A stretch of DNA of 64,000 nucleotides from Hyaloperonospora brassicae (taxonomy: Eukaryota > Oomycota > Peronosporomycetes > Peronosporales > Peronosporaceae): positions 124,001 through 188,000 of the forward strand of contig CANTFL010001471.1 in NCBI GenBank assembly GCA_947650285.1. Direction: 5' to 3'. Numbering within the stretch: position 1 is the first letter of the stretch; each line of letters starts with the position of its first letter. Below are positions 30,027 to 40,266 of this stretch, in pieces. The position numbers were made by a program, and so were the translations under genes. The notes below the pieces were generated by a model, which saw only the letters and a program-made list of their open reading frames with translations, was not told where the DNA came from and searched no databases.

Positions 30027-33000
30027 TTCGCGTCGGAATGCGCTGAGGGAGTGCGACGGAGTTGAACGAGCAGTCACAGGACGACAGGCACAAAGACAGA
30101 GACAGTCGTCACTTGTGTCCTTGCGGTCGTTTTGAAAAGTGAGCGGTGCAGTAGTGACAAACGGATAAAATCGGTGACCGATCGATCGCATGTCCCGTCT
30201 CGTGGACGATATTGTTGTTGGTGTTGTTGTTGTTGTTGTTGTTGTTGTCGGCTGGTTCGTGTGGTGGTTTTAGATCGCGATCTTTGTAGTCTCGTTTTGG
30301 ATTGGATAAAACCTTGCGCGGGCGGGTAACCTTCGTGTACCCCATGCGACAAACACGGCTGTCGCGCTTGCTGTCGCGCCGGATGTATACGCACAATTTC
30401 GGATCTTGCATTGTATACCTCTGTGCGCTCACTCGATTGCTTGTGAAAGTACGTGCATGGTAGTCCAAGTTTTTTTCCCTCTCCAGCTGCCGAAAGAGAA
30501 CATGTATATGTCCGGCATTGGACGTCTCTCTCGATCCTTGCTAGAAACTAAGCGAGCACTAGTGTGCGATCGCGTTCGAGATATAGCGCTTGACGTTCGA
30601 TACGCTTCCATTCAGACAGTGTCCCGCATCATAAACGTATCAGCTGATTATTCTGCGAACCTGCTGCATCGTGCGTGCGTGCGATAAGAGCTTCCAAAGC
30701 GGCCTACCATCCTGCAAAGATATGACGAGGTCCCAGCGCACAGAACGAAGCGATCGAAAGGTGACGGGCGAAGTACTCGCCGCGGCATTTTCTCGATGGC
30801 CAACGTACGAAGTAGAAGACACAATCGCAGATAACCTCACAGCTGGTGTTCCATCTACACGACACCTCGGCGACGCATTACATCTTTACAAGGCGCGGCT
30901 CGCACCCGCTGTCCGCACGTTGATCTTTGGCGTTTCCAACTGCAGATGTGGCACTTTTTCCGATGGTTTTTGTGAGCCATCGAAACGGTCATTTGACTGC
31001 ACAGATAGATCACCACCGAGTTCTTTGCAGTTTTACTCAACTGGACAGGTTTTCGGATTCCATTTGGTACTGCTTAGGTACGCACACGTGCACGGCCTAT
31101 GAAGATGTCCACGTCATGACTGCGCAGACAGGCGGGACGCTGACATCTTCGAAAACTGCGAGGCGCGTCATGAGAACTGGACAACTTCCAGTCAGTTGGA
31201 CATGTTCCCCGCGATACAGGATAAGAAATGCCGCTGTCCCGTGTTGACAACACAATGCTGCTAATGTCGATTACCGGGCAGCTAGGACGATATGACAGCA
31301 CCACAACAAGGCGTCGGTTGTTTGGGATTTGTCTCGAAGCAGTGGGGTGGGTAGCAGCATTACCATAGATCGAATTTTCCGTCCCCGCTAGACTGACCTC
31401 GTATCCGATATCGAAGCGGGCTACAGTCTATCGCGCTGCTACTGCATCAACCCCAATGCAGCAAATGCGTCGTAACGTCATCTCGATCGACAAAGGGAAT
31501 AAGCCAAACGATCTCTTATGGCCCGACCTTCGAATAGCTACTGCATCCTTATCACCAGAGCATGTCAAGCCAGGAAGCGCTTCTGCAGCCTGTAAATAGT
31601 TTGCTGGCTGAGTTCGCTTCGTACGAACTGAAGAGGATATTGCCCATCCGGCCTTAGCACAAGTGGCAGAGGGTTCCACAACGATGTCGATCCTGAGAAG
31701 AGGTTCACAAAACTTTGGCGAGAGAGCTGATCTCGAAACAGCTCGTTCGCGGATACGGACACAAAGTACGTCATGTCATTAGTGTCCTTCGAAGGAGAGG
31801 AAGGGTCGATGGTGTCGTAACTGAGTCGGAGGTCCAACGTCAGCCTCGCAACGCAGTTGCAAATCGAGCGACAGCGGGGAAAGGCGACTATGCGCTTTTC
31901 TGCTGTCGCTCACAAAGTCCCGCAGTGCAGCTACAAGCTCGTTAGACGTCGAGAAACACGCTTCGGTGTTGTTCATTGCTGGTCGATGCTGTCTGCAAGT
32001 GCAACATGAAAGACCACGGCAGGCGGTCGTAGTAGAGGAAAATGTATTCCTGCGTACGTCATAGCTAGGAGTAAGGAGCAGCCATCGAGGATGGCACGTG
32101 CAGCAGCAGCTCCTTCTTCTTGTCACTAGCGCGTCTACTTGCATCGAGTGTTGCGTGGTGGAGCTCCAACTACCGAGGAGCAGCGTTACGGTCAAGCGCC
32201 ACTGAGTCTGCAATGTTGTCAGGGCAACATGTATCGCTAGTAGCTAATGGTAAGCAACAGCATCGGCCAAGGCTGAACGAATGTAAGGTAAGAATGCAAC
32301 AAGGAGCGCCGTTGCAGCAGCATCCCGGGGTCCCGACGCAATGCCAATCTTGTTCGATGCACCAAAGGCTATCGAGCTTGTGCACGTGAGTGAGTGGGAA
32401 GGTGATCTGTCTCCGTCACATTGCGGTGGCCGTGTTGACCATCAGCATGCAAGCTCTTGTTCTATGCGTTTTTCTGCGCGAAGCCAAATGTCCGAACTGC
32501 AATCGTTCATATCGATCATTATGCCGACGTCAGCAAGCGCAATTGCCAAGTCGATGGAACTTGATGCACTTGCATTCATTGTGAGCTACTGCGAACGCGT
32601 CAGTGCAATGTCAAAGGTGCTCATCGTACGTGCAGTGCATGAAGAATGGCGATATATGCATTGGTTCGGTGATTGCTTCGTCACAGTGCGAGCTTCTAGC
32701 ACGGAATCCAGTCGACGAGCGCCAAACGTCAGCTTCGGCAACAGTGGATTGATTGCATGCATTTGTCTGGTGGGCCTTTTGAGAACGGGTTCCGCTATTG
32801 GTACTTCTGTGACTCAATCGATGTCCTCGTAGCTCACCTCTGCGCCGGCAAACGGAAGAAACTCGTAGCCATACGTGTTGTGCTGTGCAGCGACACTCAC
32901 TCGCATAACTTTGCGGCATACTCATATCCTCGCGAATTGTGACACATCGTCATGACGGGCAGATGTATCGCCATCTCCGGTCCATTCAGATGCAGGATAC

Positions 33001-34186
33001 TCAGACTCGGGTGATAGGAACACGTACGGTACGGAACGTCCACATACTTTCTTCAACTAAGCTAAAAGCGACGTGTCCTCGCGACCAAGACCGAAACACT
33101 CAGCACCTGTCGATGAGGGGTTTGCAAGCCATGCAAAGTAAAGCGCCTCGAGAGTTTCTAGGCACACTCGTTTTCTGCACACACACACACAAAGACCGGT
33201 CCATTTGTTCTTGCCCTGGTGGATGTTTCCGGTGCCATCCAAGCGCTTACGCAAGCAAATCCGATAGACGTGCACGTGTAAGTAGGAACGTTTGCCAGGA
33301 CAAACTCGAAGGGTCCAAAGCATCTCAACTGCCCGTGACGGGCATTTCCGTCGACTCGTTTGCTTTCCTTTCTACCACGTCGCGACGGGTGTTATGCGTG
33401 AGACTTTGACGCTTCTACCACAGTCTATAACTCTGCCGAATACTATGGAACTGCTTCAGCGTTTATGTTGTCCGTTGTGCAAAAATGACGAATGGTGAAG
33501 CTGCGAAATGGAAAACAGCAATCGATCGTTCGACCGCTGACATACTCCGGATGCAAATGTCGGCTTTTGGCAGCGATATTGTCGTTAGCTCACTTCTCCT
33601 GACAAGCAGATAGTCAAGAGGGGTGTGCGCGTTCGAGAGCCTATGGAGCGTAACCATCGATAGAGACAATCTACGGTGCTTTTGCACGAGCTCGTCTTCT
33701 TGATGAGATGCAGGTTAGCTTCGTCGGTAGACCCTTCGACGTTCCATTTGTCAATGACTTAGGTGAGCTACCTGTAGCGCCAACTGGATGTGCTTGTTGC
33801 AAGCTGCACGCCGACAAAGTCGGTCCGGTACTGGAACGTGCAGCACCACACACCATCGAGGTAGCAGCTGCGATTTGGTGCCACACTTTTTGTGATGACG
33901 TGACGTGCACATGCCGTCGTACAACCCATGCGTAACCAGGTGACAAGCAAACAATGCTCTACCACTGTCAGAATTGGACAAGCGTAAACTCGCGTTACGC
34001 ACCTCGTGCGCTCGATTCGCAGTGTATGCTGTCGCATAATATCGAGAGCTACATAATGGACGTGGAAAGGATCACCTTAACGTCGAAGGCAAAAGCGTAC
34101 AACCTCTCGGCTGCATCAGCGCCCTCCTTTTCATCGTTCCAATGATTCGTACAAGATACACGAAACCTGCATGCTCCACTAGCTCA
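30027..34186. other. Gene-poor region
   Basis: 4.2 kb without a supported gene. A TTG/CAA repeat lies at about 30212-30249. Scattered frames of 60-160 codons (for example 31565-31837 -, 31779-32213 -, 32341-32832 +, 33671-33946 -) show no known domain, no consistent strand and no good splice continuity. A (CA)n tract is at about 33178-33190. Likely decayed repeats and intergenic sequence. Confidence 0.55.
30212..30249. repeat. TTG trinucleotide repeat
   Basis: A (TTG)n stretch with one GTG interruption upstream of the CotH gene (CAA on the sense strand of that gene). Confidence 0.9.
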
Positions 34187-36397
34187 TCACCCAGACAAGG
34201 TCATCAGAGCGATCAGAGCGCGTGCTGATACAACGACCGAGTCCATTTGCACGTCTTCGTGAGTCAGGTTGCTGAGGAACGACAAAACTGCGAGAAAGGA
34301 TTGCACGTGGCCGTCTCCACCCAACTCGATTTGTAGATCCACGTAACGCGAAAGCAGACCCAGCAGCGCGAACGCGTCCTGGGTCAAACCCCAGCGAATC
34401 CGGTCGCTCACCAGTTCTTGCACCACGCCATTGTCTCCACTAGTTCTTGCCTCGAAAGTCTCCTGATCCAAGAGCTGTACGAGGTGATAAAGAATCGACC
34501 GATGCCCATCGACATCACTGTATGGACCGTATGTGCTCTCCAGCACGAAACGAATCCCTTCGGACGGAAACGACGTGACCGCCGTCCAAAACACTTTCAC
34601 AATCTCGTGCTGGAAAGCGCGCATATTGCACGCTTTCTCCATAGACAGATCACTCTTGTTGCACGATAGCATCTTTGCGCATCGATGAAAGAGCAACGAT
34701 TGCTTCGACTCGATCTTCACTTCTGCAAACACTTCGGGCACTCGCAGCAATTGAGACAGCAGACTGAGTGCTTGTGCCTTGACAGTGAGGTCACTCTCTG
34801 CTGTCATCAAGATGCACGGGATGCTTTTACTCGCTAGCAGCGGCTTAAAGTCGGGCACCAGTGCAGAATAATGGGCGAACGCGAGATCCGCCCAGACACA
34901 GAGCACACGTAGACTGTCCATCACGACAGCAGCCTCCTTGATATTTCCCTCGATCACGCGGCAAAGCGCACCCATCAGCTTATGGCGAAGCTCGTTGTGT
35001 GCGGTCGTCGATTCCGTCTCGGAGAGCTCCAATAAGTCGTTCTGCGCCACCGACACACGCTCTGCTCGAGCCGATAAGTACTCACCCAGCGACGAAAATC
35101 GCAACCCGGATAACGCTATACGCGGGTGCTCCACACTGCCAGCGCCGCTCTGGTATCCTGCATTCAGTGATACCGTTGCACCAAAAGGTGCCGATGCAAC
35201 CAGCAGAAAGCGCTGAAAGTCAGCACTGTGATGCATCACCGCGTACAGGACGCGCAGCACACTGCACAGCACAGGCCGCTCGAGCTCCTTCCAAGCTGCA
35301 AAGTACTTGACAAACACGGGAGCGAGCGCGACCACCGACACGTCGCCCGACAGCATTTTCCCCATGACATCGTACAGTTCTTTAGCCCGATCCGTAGCTG
35401 CTGTTTTCTGCAGTGCTTGTGTGGTCTCCAGGAGCTCAGTACTCGGCATCGACGACGCCTGAGGAGCTATTGGCCTCGTCGTCACCTGCGAAAAGACACT
35501 CTGTGAGAAGACGAGACCAGCGCTCGCCCCACCAGTAGCGCACGTAGGAGAGCACTGTAGCGACTCGTTCGACGACGAGTGCCCCAAAGAGCTCTGGAGA
35601 AACTGCGTCGGCGACGAGCTACTGCTGTTGCTGTTGTTGCTGTGTGGATTCTTCCGTCCAGAACTCTTCTGCGACGTGTGTCGCTCATTAACAGCCCCGT
35701 CTTGTGCCCGCTCCGCCGCCAGTGCGCCATGCAGCAGCGTCAGGAGATCCCGCGACGGTCCTGTCAACAGACGCGACACCACTCGCGCGTTCGATGCCTT
35801 GAGAACCGCCCGACTGCTTCTGCTGCTGTCGCTTTCCCGCGCCTCGTGCAGGTCCAACTCGGTCTGGACACCAGTGTCGGCCACCGACACACTCAGCTGC
35901 TGCTGCAGCTGCTGAGACAACGGCGTCGTCGCTGTCGACGTCTGACTCGCCGGTATTGCGGTCACTTGTTTGCGCCGCTTCGTCGCGCGCAGCCGCCGCT
36001 CGGCGTCGCGCCGCTTGGCCTCGACCAGCTGCTTCTGCTGCAGCGCTTCGACCTCTCTGGTCGCGCGCTGCTTGACGCGCTCGACGGTCTGCAGCTTCTC
36101 CGACAAGAACGCGAGCTCCGACTCAAGCGCTGTCACTTGGATCTGCATCGCTCGCTCCCGCTTGTCGCTCTCGAGCCGCGTCTCGGTCTCGAACAGCGCC
36201 ATGCTCGCGCGCAGGTCAAAGTTCTCCTCCTCGACGTCCTCGAGCTTCGCCCGCAAGAGCTGCAGCAGGCCGTCCACCTGTCCCTTCTCGCCCTGTAGGT
36301 GCTGCATCGCTGCACGCAGCGCCTGCGCACTGTCTCCGCTGTTGCTGTCGTCGTTTCCGTTTCCGTTGCCGTTGGCAGTGCGCGGCGCGGTCGCCAT
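34187..36397 (-). CDS. Coiled-coil plus helical-repeat protein, possibly ATRIP-like
   Basis: 736 residues, one exon, ATG at 36397 (MATAPRTANG); the frame runs a little further up without ATG. Residues about 25-145 form a coiled coil (QVDGLLQLLRAKLEDVEEEN, AFLSEKLQTVERVKQRATRE) ending in a basic patch RLRATKRRKQ. A Ser/Asn/Gln-rich linker (150-330) follows, and then about 400 residues of predicted alpha-helices (LAPVFVKYFAAWKELERPVL, VMDSLRVLCVWADLAF, ILYHLVQLLDQETF, FALLGLLSRYVDLQIE) like an armadillo/HEAT solenoid. This order recalls ATRIP, the partner of the ATR checkpoint kinase, but no diagnostic motif was found, so the function is open. It is divergent from the FAR1-like/dCTPase gene, 143 bp between starts. 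Confidence 0.7.
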   Translation of the reverse strand: MATAPRTANGNGNGNDDSNSGDSAQALRAAMQHLQGEKGQVDGLLQLLRAKLEDVEEENFDLRASMALFETETRLESDKRERAMQIQVTALESELAFLSEKLQTVERVKQRATREVEALQQKQLVEAKRRDAERRLRATKRRKQVTAIPASQTSTATTPLSQQLQQQLSVSVADTGVQTELDLHEARESDSSRSSRAVLKASNARVVSRLLTGPSRDLLTLLHGALAAERAQDGAVNERHTSQKSSGRKNPHSNNSNSSSSSPTQFLQSSLGHSSSNESLQCSPTCATGGASAGLVFSQSVFSQVTTRPIAPQASSMPSTELLETTQALQKTAATDRAKELYDVMGKMLSGDVSVVALAPVFVKYFAAWKELERPVLCSVLRVLYAVMHHSADFQRFLLVASAPFGATVSLNAGYQSGAGSVEHPRIALSGLRFSSLGEYLSARAERVSVAQNDLLELSETESTTAHNELRHKLMGALCRVIEGNIKEAAVVMDSLRVLCVWADLAFAHYSALVPDFKPLLASKSIPCILMTAESDLTVKAQALSLLSQLLRVPEVFAEVKIESKQSLLFHRCAKMLSCNKSDLSMEKACNMRAFQHEIVKVFWTAVTSFPSEGIRFVLESTYGPYSDVDGHRSILYHLVQLLDQETFEARTSGDNGVVQELVSDRIRWGLTQDAFALLGLLSRYVDLQIELGGDGHVQSFLAVLSFLSNLTHEDVQMDSVVVSARALIALMTLSG

Positions 36398-36540
36398 GTT
36401 GCTCTTCCAGTGCGGACTCGGTGGGCACTCAGTGCGGAGTTGCACGGACCATCACTCTGGCAGTGCGCATTCTGAGCATACAAACATCAAGTGAGCGCGC
36501 GCCTCCGAAACGCCGAGTCCCGTCCGTCACTTTTGCAAAC
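36398..36540. promoter_or_regulatory. Very short divergent promoter
   Basis: Only 143 bp separate the two start codons of the coiled-coil gene and the FAR1-like/dCTPase gene. Both promoters must overlap here. No core element could be assigned with certainty. Confidence 0.4.
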
Positions 36541-38368
36541 ATGGAGCTGACCGACGCCATGAAGCGCGAGACGACAGCGGCGGCGCTCGACGGCCACCGC
36601 GCGCCGCCGTCTTCAGGCCACGACGACGACAACGGCGACGCGTCGACGCGCCGCACGCGTCCGCTCTTTAGCGAGTTCTACGACGACTGGGCCTCGTTTG
36701 ACGCGGCGATCGCGCGCGCGACGGCGGCGCATCACCCGATCCGCAAGCGCTCGTCGCTGACGTTTGAAGTGTACAACCGCACGGTGTCAAAGGGGCGCCA
36801 CGACCGCAAGAGCATTGCCGACTTTCTGTCCAAGACGTTCAAGTGCACGCACGGCATCAAGTTCCGCTCGCGCGGCAGCGGCAAACGCATGCGCCACAAG
36901 CTGCGGGACATTGGCTGTCCGTTCCACGTGTACGCGTCAGCCGTGGAGTTTGGCCCGACGTACCGCGTGAAGGTGCGCATGCACGACCAGCACAACCACC
37001 CGATTGGCCCCGACTCGATGAAGATGATGAGCGGGACGCTGCACGAGTCGGACTACGAGCTGGCGACGACGCACGACCCCCGAGAGCCGCCGAGTCTAGT
37101 GGATGCAGGTGCCGAAGCTGCTGCTGCTGTTGCTGCTGGTGGTGGAGCTGCTACTGTTGTTGCTGGTGAAGAGCTTGGGACGGACCGCGTGCTGGTGCCG
37201 GACGAGCACTCGACCGAAGCGGCGGAGGCAGTGCACGCGGCGTACGAGACGCAGATGCAGAATCAGATGGCAGATGCCGAGGCGCGAGACGCTCAGGAAC
37301 GAGCACATACCGAGGCAGACGCTCGGACGCAGGTGTATGATCACTACGATGACGCGCACGAGCTGCTGGACGGTGAGGAGGAGAAGGAGACTGAGGTCGT
37401 TGCTGTGGCGACGATAACGACAGAGGAGGAAGGACAGGTTTCGCAGCCTCGATCGCAGACGGCAGTCGTCGAGGCAGAGCCGCCGTCTCAAGTCGTCGAC
37501 GCAGCCGATACTCTGAGCAGTAGTGGCCATGACAGTGAGACGTTACTGGACCGTGCGATGGCAGACGACGACGTGTTTGCCGGTTCAGCTGCAGCTTCGA
37601 CGAGCGACGGTGGTGCTGTTACTGTGGCAGTGAACAGCACGATCCAAGCGGTGGACTTTGATGACGGCGAAGCGTCTCCTGCTAAGTTTGAACCGACAAT
37701 GACGCTTGAAGGGCTACGTAAACGCGTGGCAGAGTTTGCGGACGAACGGGACTGGAATCAGGTACACCGTTTGCTGCTCGCTTTGGTGCTTTCTTCTTAC
37801 CTGCTAAGCACTGAAAGTACTGACCATGTGGTGTGACACTTGACGGTGGGGATTGCAATGGCTAGTTCCACACGCCTCGAAATTTGTTGCTGGCTCTTAC
37901 CAGTGAAGTAGGCGAGCTGTGCGAGATCTTCCAGTGGAAGGGGGAGGTCAAGAATACGGAAGGTGGGAACTCGATAACGTGCGTCGTGGAGCTTGTGACT
38001 TGTTGTTGTAAACTCTTGTTGTTGTTGTTGTTGTCGGTGGTGGTTTCGTATAGACTGGTCAGCCCGAGACAAAGAGCATCTTGGCGAGGAGATTAGCGAT
38101 GTGTTGATTTATCTAGTGCGGCTCGCCGACAAGTGCGATGTTGATCTGGCCGCTGCCTTAAGCGATAAGATCGCCAAGAATGCTCAAAAATATCCTGCCG
38201 AGTTGGTGCGAGCCCGCGCTTTCTCTTCCCGAGACAGGTACTGAGTAGTGGTCTGCACAAAGTGGCTAACAGCTTGTGCGTTTCTTGGATGGACTGCAGG
38301 TCAGAGGATCGTCAAAGAAGTACAATGAGTACAAACGGATGCGTATATCGGAGGAGTCGACGTTGTAA
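36541..38368 (+). CDS. FAR1-like zinc-finger domain fused to dCTP pyrophosphatase (MazG-like all-alpha NTP-PPase)
   Basis: Proposed exons 36541-37761, 37866-37962, 38054-38205 and 38300-38368 (GT-AG, phases 0, 1, 0), 512 residues. Residues about 45-165 form a FAR1/WRKY-GCM1-like zinc finger (FSEFYDDWASFDAAI, FKCTHGIKFRSRGSGKRMRH, IGCPFHVY, MHDQHNHPIG with a C-C-H-H ligand set). An acidic linker (170-380) follows in the same frame. Residues 388-512 are a complete dCTPase: RVAEFADERDWNQFHTPRNL, EVGELCEIFQW (E421, E424), EEISDVLIYL (E452, D455), KYPAEL and a GSSKKYNEYK tail as in DCTPP1. That enzyme hydrolyses dCTP and modified dCTPs to the monophosphate, cleaning the nucleotide pool. Intron 2 carries a TTG repeat. 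An independent start within the dCTPase (Met near residue 387) is an alternative. Confidence 0.8.
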
Positions 38369-38756
38369 CGAATAGAGGGACCGAAAAAATGAAGACGCAT
38401 GTTTTGACCCAGAGCGGTTGTTCCAAAAGGTCCACGCGCCGCCAGCATGAGATCGCTCACCGACCAAGACGACCCGCACGCACTATACAAAGCAGTGAGT
38501 GCACCACGACAAAGGTGCGCAGTGCATCCAGCTCTATTGAGTTTGCATGCAGCCCATCGCCATCTAACCTTCCACAGGCAAATCACTCAGCGTCGAGCGA
38601 GCCACTGCTGCATCATCCTACGCGGCAAGAGAGCGCTATCATCTGACGTCTTCTGGCAGCCATGCAACCGCCACGCCCGGCCGCAGCCTCCACAGCATGG
38701 TCCAGCTTTGCACCGCCAGCGACTGCTCTCGTCCCTCCTGTCTACTCTGTAGCAAC
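38369..38756. other. Convergent 3' spacer
   Basis: 388 bp between the stop of the FAR1-like/dCTPase gene and the stop of eIF2-alpha. Nothing recognised; presumably two 3' UTRs and terminators. Confidence 0.5.
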
Positions 38757-39770
38757 CTAATCTTCCGGCGCGTCGCCGTCAACGAGGCGGTTCTCGTTCT
38801 CGAGCTTCTCAATCATCTGCAGGAACTCCTTCTCCTCGTTCACACTCACCACCTTGGGCTCCATCTTGACCGACATGGTGCCCTTCTTGGCTGTAATGTG
38901 CTCCCGCACGCTCTCAATGGCTTCCTGGAGCTTCTGGATGCCCTTCTGCTTGTCCAGCGTGCTCGTCGTCATGACGTACATTGGCGGCGCGATCAACTTG
39001 ACTTTGACCGGCACGTCTTCCGTGCCGACGTCTTGACCTGCTTGAAGAGCCGACCGGACGGCCTCAATGCCTTCGTACGTAAAGCACGTGACCTCAATGT
39101 CCGCACGCACTTTGATCGGCTGCGGCGTCAGTCGACGACGGATCTGCGCCTTCAGCGCCGTCAAGATCTCGGGCGCAATGTCCAGCGCTTCAAACACCGC
39201 GTCGTCGGTAATGCCCATCTTGAACACGTCAAAGCAGTGCACGTACTCGATCTTCTTCTCGTCGTCGTTCACGGTCTCAATCTTAAACTTCTTGTAGAGC
39301 GGCCACGCGACTTGGGCGTAGAGCGCTTCAATGCCCAAGTGGTTCTCCTGCGCCACTTGCCGCAGCACGCCGTGCACGGTCTTGGCCTTGTTGTAGCGCT
39401 CTTCGCACTTGGCAATGTCTTCGGGCGACACGCGGCGCTTGGACAGGTCAATGTACCCCTTCTCCTTGTCCACGCGGAGCACCATCACGACCTCGTTCTT
39501 GCCGACGCGGATGAGCTTATTGATCGACCGGATGCGGCGCCGCGAGAGCTCCGACAGCAGGATCATACCCTCAATGTTGTTGTACTCGAGCAGCGACACG
39601 TACGCGCCCATCTCGGCGATCGACCGCACGTTCACCATCACGAGCTCGTCGATCTCGGGGAACTTTTGCTCGTAGAAACGGCACTGCAGGTGCATAATCT
39701 CCTGCGACTGCGACGTCTCTTCGCCCGGCGCAGCATTGACAGCGCTCGGCGTGGGGGGCAACTCGGCCAT
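38757..39770 (-). CDS. EIF2S1: Translation initiation factor eIF2 alpha subunit
   Basis: 337 residues in one exon from ATG at 39770 (family about 305-340). It is the regulatory subunit of eIF2, which brings initiator Met-tRNA to the 40S ribosome as a GTP ternary complex. Residues about 38-110 are the S1-type OB domain (VMVNVRSIAEMGAYVSLLEY, RVGKNEVVMVLRVDKEKGYI). The kinase target loop is intact: LLSELSRRRIRSINKLIRV, with Ser76 equal to the Ser51 phosphorylated by GCN2-type kinases in stress. The helical middle domain and the alpha/beta C-terminal domain (KVRADIEVTCFTYEGIEAVR) follow, with an acidic tail DGDAPED. The 5' leader has a (CT)15 repeat just upstream of the ATG. Confidence 0.97.
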   Translation of the reverse strand: MAELPPTPSAVNAAPGEETSQSQEIMHLQCRFYEQKFPEIDELVMVNVRSIAEMGAYVSLLEYNNIEGMILLSELSRRRIRSINKLIRVGKNEVVMVLRVDKEKGYIDLSKRRVSPEDIAKCEERYNKAKTVHGVLRQVAQENHLGIEALYAQVAWPLYKKFKIETVNDDEKKIEYVHCFDVFKMGITDDAVFEALDIAPEILTALKAQIRRRLTPQPIKVRADIEVTCFTYEGIEAVRSALQAGQDVGTEDVPVKVKLIAPPMYVMTTSTLDKQKGIQKLQEAIESVREHITAKKGTMSVKMEPKVVSVNEEKEFLQMIEKLENENRLVDGDAPED

Positions 39771-39782
39771 TGGCTTCAGTCG

Positions 39783-39786
<4 letters not shown>

Positions 39787-39816
<30 letters not shown>
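39787..39816. repeat. (GA)15 microsatellite in the eIF2-alpha leader
   Basis: Fifteen GA dinucleotides on the plus strand, i.e. (CT)15 on the sense strand, ending 16 nt upstream of the eIF2-alpha ATG. Confidence 0.95.
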
Positions 39817-39817
<1 letters not shown>

Positions 39818-40266
39818 GAGAAACAGACGGACGCGTTGGGGTACGAGAGGAGACTTTGCTCGCACGGGACTGGATCGGGACTAGTGGCCAAATAGAGTCT
39901 CGCCCCACCAGACAATGTTTCGCGTATGTGGTGCACACAGACACACACGGCCGGAGCGAGTGGGGGACAGATTCGATACATCAGATGTACCCAAAATCAA
40001 CACACAGAGCGACTTGCCAGTGTGGAAACAAACCACTGCCGGACAGGCAGATGGGTACACTCTCAATAGTGATCGACAAGTCAATTCTCGGTCGTACAAG
40101 ATCGCTGCTACGGTTCGTGCGTTGGCGCTCCTGTATTCGACTGGGTATCGAGTCAATCTCAAGCTGGAAGTACCCCATGATTCTCGTTCTCCGTCTTGAT
40201 CGGTGCGGTTTGCACGCACTCGGCGGTAGTCACAGCACTAGTCTGCTACCAGTAGTCAGCCAATGC
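39817..40266. other. Intergenic: eIF2-alpha promoter and PSMD6 3' flank
   Basis: About 450 bp between the eIF2-alpha leader repeat and the PSMD6 stop. Nothing further recognised; frames here are shadows or chance. Confidence 0.5.

Noticed and set aside
30640..30840. Minus-strand 66-codon frame with RSLR (RxLR-like) string
   Set aside because: The N-terminus is not a convincing signal peptide, there is no dEER motif and the frame is short; RxLR by chance is common.
38231..38244. Simple stop of the dCTPase at 38242-38244 without a last exon
   Set aside because: Splicing from 38205 to 38300 restores the conserved GSSKKYNEYK tail of dCTPases, so the read-through ending is less likely.
38697..39884. 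Plus-strand 395-codon frame
   Set aside because: Antisense shadow of eIF2-alpha, whose minus-strand protein is unmistakable.
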